Notes under the pieces: model-generated | The model's input: the letters and a program-made list of their open reading frames with translations, nothing else | Databases searched by the model: none | Told to the model about the DNA's origin: nothing | Made by a program: the position numbers and the translations under genes | From: an uncultured Collinsella sp. | GTDB taxonomy: Bacteria; Actinomycetota; Coriobacteriia; Coriobacteriales; Coriobacteriaceae | NCBI GenBank assembly: GCA_900544875.1 | Contig: UQWS01000016.1 | Coordinates: forward strand, 1-47,765 | DNA: 47,765 nt | Reading direction: 5' to 3' | In this document: positions 42,119 to 47,765 of the stretch, one piece after another | Position numbering within the stretch: position 1 is the first letter of the stretch | Layout: each line of letters starts with the position of its first letter

Positions 42119-43051
42119 ATGGCTCGTCGTACGCCTTCTCAATTGAATATGCTGCTCGCTGTCGATAAGCCGGTGGGCTGCACGTCCCACGATGTGGTCT
42201 CGCAATGTCGGCGCGCCCTCCATGAGCGGCGCGTCGGCCATGCCGGCACGCTCGACCCCATGGCATCGGGTGTCATGGTGGTGGGCGTGGGCCAGGCCAC
42301 CCGTCTGCTGGGTATGCTAACCCTCGATACCAAAAGCTACGTCGCCGACATCTCGTTTGGTGCCGAGACCAATACCGATGATGCGGAGGGCGAGGCGGTC
42401 CGCACGGTGGCTGTTGCCAACGAGCTCCGCGATCCTGCCTATGCCCGTGAGCACTTGTCCGCCATGTTGGGTCCGCAGATGCAGGTGCCGCCGGCGTTTT
42501 CGGCTATCTCGGTCAATGGCGTTCGCGCCTACAAGTCTGCTCGCGAGGGCAATGCGGTGGACCTACCTCCGCGCCCCGTCGAGGTCTATGCCGCCGACCT
42601 GATCGCCGTGGGCGGCGAGGGTGATTCGTGTGTGTGGACCGTGGCGTTCTCGGTGAGCAAGGGCACCTATATCCGAGCGCTCGCTCGCGACTTGGGCCGC
42701 GCCTGCGAGAGCGCCGCGCACATTTCCGCGCTGCGCCGCACGGCCTCCGGTGTTGTTTCCATTGGCGCTTGTCATGCGGTCGAGGAGCTTTCTCCCGAGT
42801 CCGCGGCTGGCTTTGCCCTGGATCCCATTGCAGCCCTGGGCGCCACGCGTGTTGACTTGCCTGGCAATCTTGCCGACGATCTGCTCTGCGGCCGACGCAT
42901 TCCCGTTGAGCGTGCGCTTGCCGATTTCGATACCTCGAAGTCGCCTTTTGCGTTGGTGCTCGATGAGGGACTCAAGGCGCTTGCCCGCATTGAGAGTGGC
43001 CGCTTTGTCATGGAGCACGTGTTTCCGCAGGCAATCGGCGGTGTTCGATGA
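42119..43051 (+). CDS. truB: tRNA pseudouridine(55) synthase
   Basis: The 310-residue protein has the TruB motif GHAGTLDPMASGV with catalytic Asp46, the N-terminal DKPVGCTSHDVV and the YIRALARDLG block. It converts U55 in the T loop of tRNAs. The start is 15 bases after nrnA, and the TGA overlaps the next ATG. Confidence 0.95.
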   Translation: MARRTPSQLNMLLAVDKPVGCTSHDVVSQCRRALHERRVGHAGTLDPMASGVMVVGVGQATRLLGMLTLDTKSYVADISFGAETNTDDAEGEAVRTVAVANELRDPAYAREHLSAMLGPQMQVPPAFSAISVNGVRAYKSAREGNAVDLPPRPVEVYAADLIAVGGEGDSCVWTVAFSVSKGTYIRALARDLGRACESAAHISALRRTASGVVSIGACHAVEELSPESAAGFALDPIAALGATRVDLPGNLADDLLCGRRIPVERALADFDTSKSPFALVLDEGLKALARIESGRFVMEHVFPQAIGGVR

Positions 43052-44055
43052 TGTTGTCCGCTCGCGAGCTCGCGCGTATCTTTTTCGCGGGCGAGTCGGA
43101 CGAGGCTCGCATCGTCACTGCTGATGCGTTTGATGAGTGCGAGCACTTGGGTGCCGCATCGATTGCCATCGGCGTGTTCGATGGTGTGCACCGTGGACAT
43201 CAGGAGCTCATTGCGGCGCTTGTCCGTGATGCCCGTGCCCATGGCTGCAAGGCGGTCGTGGTCACTTTCGATCCCGACCCGGACGTTGTGGTGAGCCCTT
43301 CGCCCGCTCAAAAATTGATGACGACGGCCGACCGTCTACATGCCTTGGCTCAGACCGGGGTCGATGCAGTGGTGGCCGTTCCCTTTACGCCTGAGGTTGC
43401 GGCACTCGACCATGTCGGTTTTCTCGCACTGCTGTCACGCGTGGTCGACATTCGTTCGATTCGCGTTGGCAGCGATTTTAGGCTGGGTCGTGGCGGTGCT
43501 TCTGGTGTTGCCGAGATGCGCACCTGGGGTGCCGAGCGCGGCGTTGACGTATACGGGCACGACCTGCTTTGCGAGGGCGGTGAGGCCATTTGCGCCACCC
43601 GCATTCGTCATGAGCTGGGACAGGGCCATGTGGAGCTTGCTGCTGAGTTGCTCGGCCGCCCGTATATGCTGCGTGGCGGTGTTGTTCGCGGCCGTCATGA
43701 GGGTTCTGGCATGGGCTTTCCCACGGCAAACCTGCAGGTTCCCGACGGCATTCAGGTGCCTGCCGATGGCGTGTATGAGGGCCTGGTGCTCGTCGATGAC
43801 ACCGTATGGCCTGCTGCCGTTAACGTCGGCCTGCCGCCGACGTATGCCGACGATGCCGCTTCATCGCATCTCGAGGCTAACTTAATTGGTTATACGGGCG
43901 ACCTGTACGATGCTTCCGTTTCGCTGGCGTTTACGCGCTGGCTGCGTCCCTCGCGTGTGTTCGAATCGCTGGATGAGTTGATTGCGACCGTCGAGGGGAA
44001 TATCGAGGACATTCGTCACAACTTGGGTGAGCAAGGGGTGGGCATCCGTGATTAG
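43048..44055 (+). CDS. ribF: Bifunctional riboflavin kinase / FAD synthetase
   Basis: The 335-residue protein has an N-terminal nucleotidyltransferase domain (IGVFDGVHRGHQELI, SDFRLGRGGASG) and a C-terminal flavokinase domain (GMGFPTANLQ, then GVYEGLV, LPPTYADD and HLEANLIGYTGDLY). It makes FMN and FAD. ATG 43048 overlaps the truB stop; the adjacent ATG at 43051 is an equally possible start. A metal/nucleotide-binding arrangement of normal length; no oddities. Confidence 0.94.
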   Translation: MMLSARELARIFFAGESDEARIVTADAFDECEHLGAASIAIGVFDGVHRGHQELIAALVRDARAHGCKAVVVTFDPDPDVVVSPSPAQKLMTTADRLHALAQTGVDAVVAVPFTPEVAALDHVGFLALLSRVVDIRSIRVGSDFRLGRGGASGVAEMRTWGAERGVDVYGHDLLCEGGEAICATRIRHELGQGHVELAAELLGRPYMLRGGVVRGRHEGSGMGFPTANLQVPDGIQVPADGVYEGLVLVDDTVWPAAVNVGLPPTYADDAASSHLEANLIGYTGDLYDASVSLAFTRWLRPSRVFESLDELIATVEGNIEDIRHNLGEQGVGIRD

Positions 44056-46147
44056 CGATGAGGAAAAAGATCAGGTACGCGCTGCGTCCGACCTGGTTGC
44101 CATTGTGCAGGAAACGGTTGAGCTCAAGCCCCGCGGCCATGAGTTTTGGGGCTGCTGCCCGTTTCATGGCGAAAAGACTCCGTCCTTCCACATTATTCCC
44201 GCCACGCAGGTGTGGCATTGCTTTGGCTGCGGCGAGGGTGGCGACGTCTTCACCTATATCATGAAGCGTGAAAACCTTAGCTTTCCCGAGTCAATCCGTT
44301 ATTTGGCCGATCGTGCGGGTATTGAGCTGCACGACACCGGAGATCGCCGCGAGCGCGGCACCAAGCGTGCCCGCATCTACGATCTGTGCGCCGAGACCGC
44401 CCAGTTCTACCACACCATGCTTATGCGCGGTAAGGATGGCCGTCCACGTGAGTACTTTGCCAGCCGCGGCATGGGTGGCGACGTCTGCCGCCGCTACTGC
44501 CTGGGCTTTGCACCGGGCCGCAACGCGCTGGTGTCGCACCTGTCCCAGGCGGGTTTTACCCCGCAGGAGATGATCGACGCCAACGTTGCCGTGAGTCGCG
44601 GGCGCGGGCAGCTTGCCGACCGCTTCTACGACCGCGTGATGTTCCCCATCTTTGACGAGCAGGGTCACAACATAGCCTTTGGCGGTCGCATCATGGGTGA
44701 CGGCCAACCTAAGTACCTCAATACCGCTGAGACGAGCGTGTTTCATAAAAAGCGAAACCTCTATGGATTTAATTGGGCCAAGGAGTTTATCGTTGCGCAG
44801 GATACGGCCATCGTGGTGGAGGGTTATACCGATTGCATCGCCTGCTGGGAGGCGGGGATCAAAAACGTTGTCGCCACGCTGGGCACCGCGCTCACGGAGC
44901 ATCACGTCAAGACGCTCACTCGCTTTGCCAAGCGCATCGTGTATATGTTTGACGGTGATGCGGCGGGCCAGAAGGCCGCCCGCCGTGCGATTCAGTTTAT
45001 CGAGCGGGATTCGATGGATCTGCGCTGCGTGGTGCTGCCCGACGGCAACGACCCCATGGAGTTCATCACAGCGCATGGTGGACAGGAGCTTCAGGCGCGC
45101 ATCGACGCTGCCGAGCCGCTTATGGACTTTGTCTACCGTTCGCTGCAGGAGTCGAGTGACATCACCACGCCGGGCGGTCGTGCCAAGGCGCTGGAAGATG
45201 CGCTGACGCTTATCTATCCGCTGCGCGATAGCTACATGATCGATACATACTTTATCCAGATTGCCGATCTGCTTGGCTTGGATCTGGAGACAGTGCGTGC
45301 GAGCTCGGGCCGTGTGTTTCGCGATGTCGCCAAGCGCGAGGATGCGGAACGACGTCGTGAGCAGAACTATGAGCGCCAGCGGGCGCAAGCCGAGCGCTCT
45401 GGTAGCGCGGGCGGTCGGACGTCTGGTTCGCAGGGGGCATCTCGCGGTGCTTGGGCATCGGGCGCGACGCCGCCGGTGTCCGCGCCGGTCGAAGAAGAGC
45501 CGTATGACTACGTCCCGCTCGATGCCTACGGTGCCGCGCCCGTGGAGGCCGTCGACGACCTGCCGCCGATTGATGTGCCTGATGGTATGGGCTCTGCGCC
45601 CGCCGGTGCCCCGGCAGACGCCTCGGCCCCTATGGTGCTGACCGATTTGGAGCGCAAGTCCTTGGCAGGGGAGCGCGAGCTGTTGACGATGCTCACGAGC
45701 TACCCCGACCTGTTCCGCACGTATGCCGACCGCATCTGCTCTATCGAGTGGGTTGACCCACGTCACGAGTCCATCGCATGGGCCGTTCTGGCAACGCCGC
45801 CGGGAACCGATCCTGCAGCCTGCATGGATGCGGCGCGCTCGGTGTGTCCCGAGGCGGCAACGCTTGTGAGTGCCGGGCGCATCTCGGCGACGAGCAAGCA
45901 CCCCACCGAGACGAACATCGTGTTTATGCTTGATACGCTCGAGCTCTACACCATCAAGCGCCGCATGCGTGCCGCCCAGGCCAAGCTGCGCCAGGACCGT
46001 TCGCTCGATGATGAGGCCCGTCGCGCGCTGACCGTGCAGGCCGCGCAGGATTCGCAGCGTCAACGCGAGCTGCAAAAGTCTATCGGCGGCGTGGCGGACC
46101 CGTTCCGTTTGATTGGTCTGGAGACCGCGGGCACCGAACAGGCCTAG
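44048..46147 (+). CDS. dnaG: DNA primase
   Basis: GTG 44048 overlaps the end of ribF and has aagggg upstream; an in-frame ATG at 43982 lies inside ribF and is rejected. The 699-residue protein has a zinc domain (C37, H40, C58, C61 in CCPFHGEKTPSF...WHCFGCG). The TOPRIM catalytic core follows (VVEGYTDCIACWEAG; YMFDGDAAGQKAARRA), then a ~90-residue Ala/Gly/Pro-rich linker (~440-540) and a DnaB-binding C-terminus. It makes RNA primers at the fork. Placement just before rpoD recalls the classical macromolecular-synthesis operon. Confidence 0.95.
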   Translation: MISDEEKDQVRAASDLVAIVQETVELKPRGHEFWGCCPFHGEKTPSFHIIPATQVWHCFGCGEGGDVFTYIMKRENLSFPESIRYLADRAGIELHDTGDRRERGTKRARIYDLCAETAQFYHTMLMRGKDGRPREYFASRGMGGDVCRRYCLGFAPGRNALVSHLSQAGFTPQEMIDANVAVSRGRGQLADRFYDRVMFPIFDEQGHNIAFGGRIMGDGQPKYLNTAETSVFHKKRNLYGFNWAKEFIVAQDTAIVVEGYTDCIACWEAGIKNVVATLGTALTEHHVKTLTRFAKRIVYMFDGDAAGQKAARRAIQFIERDSMDLRCVVLPDGNDPMEFITAHGGQELQARIDAAEPLMDFVYRSLQESSDITTPGGRAKALEDALTLIYPLRDSYMIDTYFIQIADLLGLDLETVRASSGRVFRDVAKREDAERRREQNYERQRAQAERSGSAGGRTSGSQGASRGAWASGATPPVSAPVEEEPYDYVPLDAYGAAPVEAVDDLPPIDVPDGMGSAPAGAPADASAPMVLTDLERKSLAGERELLTMLTSYPDLFRTYADRICSIEWVDPRHESIAWAVLATPPGTDPAACMDAARSVCPEAATLVSAGRISATSKHPTETNIVFMLDTLELYTIKRRMRAAQAKLRQDRSLDDEARRALTVQAAQDSQRQRELQKSIGGVADPFRLIGLETAGTEQA

Positions 46148-46257
46148 ATGTTGTGGTCAAGCAGCGTATTCTCGCCTATATCCAGTCCTCTTTTTGGGTA
46201 TAGACGTCAATGTGTGTGCTAAAGTAATGAGTCCTGTGGACTATGAAGGGAGAATCT

Positions 46258-47607
46258 GTGCCAAAAAAGACTGAGAGCACGGGTACTGGGCTGGAATCCT
46301 ACGTTGCAAAGCTCATGGGCAACGGCTCAAACAGGACTTCGGTAACCGAGGACGAGATTCAGGTCGCCCTGAAGGATATCGATGTTTCTGACGAGCAGCT
46401 CACCGCGGTGTATTCCGCGCTGCGCAACAGCGGCATCCAGATTATCTCCGCGAGCGGTAACGACGACGCCCCCATGGACGTCGACGATGACGATAACGAT
46501 AACGATACTGACGATTTCGATGACGACGACGAGCACGATTCCGGCTCGCTCGACGATCACGAGCTCAAGATGGCCCGTCAGGCCGACGCCGAGATGGGTT
46601 CTTCCAAGAGCAAGAAGAAGCGCACCGTGCGCACGTCCCGTTCACGCTCGCGCGTGCGTGGCATCGATGCCTCCACGGTGATGCTGACCGGCGATCCGGT
46701 CCGTATGTACCTCAAGGAGATCGGCAAGGTCGACCTGCTGACCGCCTCCGAAGAGGTCGATCTGGCCATGAAGATCGAGGCCGGTCTTGAGGCCACCGAG
46801 AAGCTCGAGGCCGCCGATGCCGGTGAGCTCGAGCTCACGCGTGCCGAGATGCGTCGTCTTACGCGCATTGAGAACGTCGGCCTCGAAGCTAAGCAGGCAC
46901 TCATCAGCGCAAACCTGCGTCTGGTCGTCTCCATCGCCAAGCGCTATGTCGGCCGCGGCATGCTGTTCCTTGACCTGATCCAGGAGGGTAACCTCGGTCT
47001 GATTCGCGCCGTCGAGAAGTTCGACTACCAGAAGGGCTTCAAGTTCTCCACGTACGCCACGTGGTGGATCCGTCAGGCCATTACGCGCGCTATCGCCGAC
47101 CAGGCCCGTACCATCCGTATTCCCGTGCATATGGTCGAGACTATCAACAAGCTCGTCCGCGTGCAGCGCCAGCTCCTTCAGGACCTGGGTCGCGACCCGA
47201 CCCCCGAGGAGATCGGTGCCGAGATGGACATGAGCGCCGACCGCGTCCGCGAGATCCAGAAGATCTCGCAGGAGCCCGTGTCGCTTGAGACCCCCATCGG
47301 CGAGGAAGAGGATTCCCAGCTGGGCGACTTTATCGAGGACTCCCAGGCTATCGTTCCGCCCGATGCCGCCAGCTTCTCCATGCTGCAGGAGCAACTCACT
47401 CAGGTGCTCGACTCGCTTGCCGATCGTGAGCGCAAGGTTATCGAGCTGCGCTTTGGCCTTGTCGACGGGCATCCCCGCACGCTCGAGGAAGTCGGCCGCG
47501 AGTTTGGCGTCACGCGCGAGCGTATCCGCCAGATCGAGTCCAAGACCTTGGCCAAGCTCCGCCACCCGAGCCGCAGCAGCAAGCTGAAGGACTACATCGA
47601 GTCATAA
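46258..47607 (+). CDS. rpoD: Primary sigma factor RpoD (sigma-70)
   Basis: GTG 46258 follows aagggag; an in-frame ATG at 46243 overlaps that ribosome site. The 449-residue protein has region 1.1, then an unusually acidic run of about 20 Asp/Asn/Glu (near 78-98) and a basic stretch. Regions 1.2 to 4 follow: DPVRMYLKEIG, NLRLVVSIAKRYVGRG, DLIQEGNLGLIRAVEKFD, TYATWWIRQAITRAI and the region 4 HTH TLEEVGREFGVTRERIRQIE. It directs RNA polymerase to housekeeping promoters. It is separated from dnaG by 110 bases, in which I could not assign a well-spaced promoter. Confidence 0.97.
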   Translation: MPKKTESTGTGLESYVAKLMGNGSNRTSVTEDEIQVALKDIDVSDEQLTAVYSALRNSGIQIISASGNDDAPMDVDDDDNDNDTDDFDDDDEHDSGSLDDHELKMARQADAEMGSSKSKKKRTVRTSRSRSRVRGIDASTVMLTGDPVRMYLKEIGKVDLLTASEEVDLAMKIEAGLEATEKLEAADAGELELTRAEMRRLTRIENVGLEAKQALISANLRLVVSIAKRYVGRGMLFLDLIQEGNLGLIRAVEKFDYQKGFKFSTYATWWIRQAITRAIADQARTIRIPVHMVETINKLVRVQRQLLQDLGRDPTPEEIGAEMDMSADRVREIQKISQEPVSLETPIGEEEDSQLGDFIEDSQAIVPPDAASFSMLQEQLTQVLDSLADRERKVIELRFGLVDGHPRTLEEVGREFGVTRERIRQIESKTLAKLRHPSRSSKLKDYIES

Positions 47608-47619
47608 CCTCGCAAGCAA

Positions 47620-47657
47620 GAAGCGCCCTCAAGCACATCCGCTTGGGGGCGCTTTCA
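47620..47657 (+). terminator. Hairpin terminator after rpoD
   Basis: Bases 47620-47634 pair with 47641-47655 with one mismatch/bulge (gaagcgccctcaagc with gcttgggggcgctttc). The tail is short (ttcatgt). Confidence 0.65.
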
Positions 47658-47661
47658 TGTG

Positions 47662-47685
47662 GTCATTGGGGACGTCCCCAATGAC
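47662..47685. repeat. Perfect 24-bp palindrome after rpoD
   Basis: A 12-bp arm (gtcattggggac is its 5' half, centre ac/gt) is followed immediately by its inverse complement, with no loop. It includes ggggacgtcccc. Its function is unknown; it may be an intergenic repeat or a protein-binding site. Nothing else is assigned in 47686-47765. Confidence 0.75.
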
Positions 47686-47765
47686 TAGGTGGTTGATTTC
47701 CGATCTCAGCCGAACACATTGAGCAAATAGGCCGTTCCCGCACCTAGCCGAACGCCCCCGCGGCC

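Overview
The window looks like a chromosomal segment of a high-GC gut actinobacterium of the class Coriobacteriia, most likely Collinsella. This rests on codon use in the core genes, the uninterrupted rimP-nusA-infB-rbfA-nrnA-truB-ribF-dnaG-rpoD run, a Gram-positive-type Pel polysaccharide operon and sucrose PTS genes. The genus is an inference; no rRNA or tRNA gene is visible.

Layout. (1) Bases 1-1293 are the 3' part of a fused dTDP-rhamnose gene (RmlC-RmlD), closed by a hairpin. (2) About 1.4-13.0 kb is a visibly AT-richer accessory island with at least three conflict or defence-type modules. The first holds a TPR/membrane gene broken by one in-frame TAA, a 1007-residue metallophosphoesterase fused to a P-loop (STAND-like) NTPase, and a PP2C-like phosphatase. 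The second, on the minus strand, is an AAA+ ATPase with a C-terminal HTH followed by a subtilisin-family protease, an architecture like IetAS. Divergent from it, under their own promoter, lie two tiny very basic ORFs (42 and 33 aa). The third is an SMC/OLD-like ATPase plus a TOPRIM-like protein, preceded by a perfect 22-bp palindrome carrying a TATAAT and the Shine-Dalgarno sequence, and bracketed by two related 71-bp direct repeats. (3) 13.3-24.4 kb is one tightly overlapping operon: pelD (with an N-terminal SDR-like domain), pelE, a pelA-like DUF2194 deacetylase, pelF and pelG, then CotH-like kinase, VTC-domain and DUF4956 genes. (4) 24.7-29.0 kb is a sucrose locus: LacI-type regulator, PTS EIIBC and GH32 sucrose-6-phosphate hydrolase, with clear LacI-family operators. 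(5) 29.0-30.4 kb holds a Cys/Met-type PLP-fold protein that seems to lack the catalytic lysine, and a convergent ModE-like regulator. (6) 30.6-35.7 kb holds guaB (strikingly like the Tritrichomonas foetus enzyme), leuS with a structured leader, and a lipoprotein gene. (7) 36.0-47.7 kb is the translation/transcription/replication block from rimP to rpoD, with a promoter and leader terminator ahead of rimP.

Working together. The Pel operon is expected to make and export a cationic polysaccharide under cyclic-di-GMP control: PelD keeps an RxxD inhibitory-type site but has lost GGDEF. The sucrose genes import and hydrolyse sucrose under a LacI repressor that probably also represses itself. The island genes most plausibly act against phages or plasmids, judged from domain architecture only.

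The most novel-looking items are the AAA/HTH-subtilisin module with its two divergent basic micro-ORFs, the metallophosphoesterase-NTPase/PP2C module, and a structured intergenic repeat (near 24.5 and 32.15 kb) whose apical core is nearly identical while its long stems differ in sequence yet still pair.
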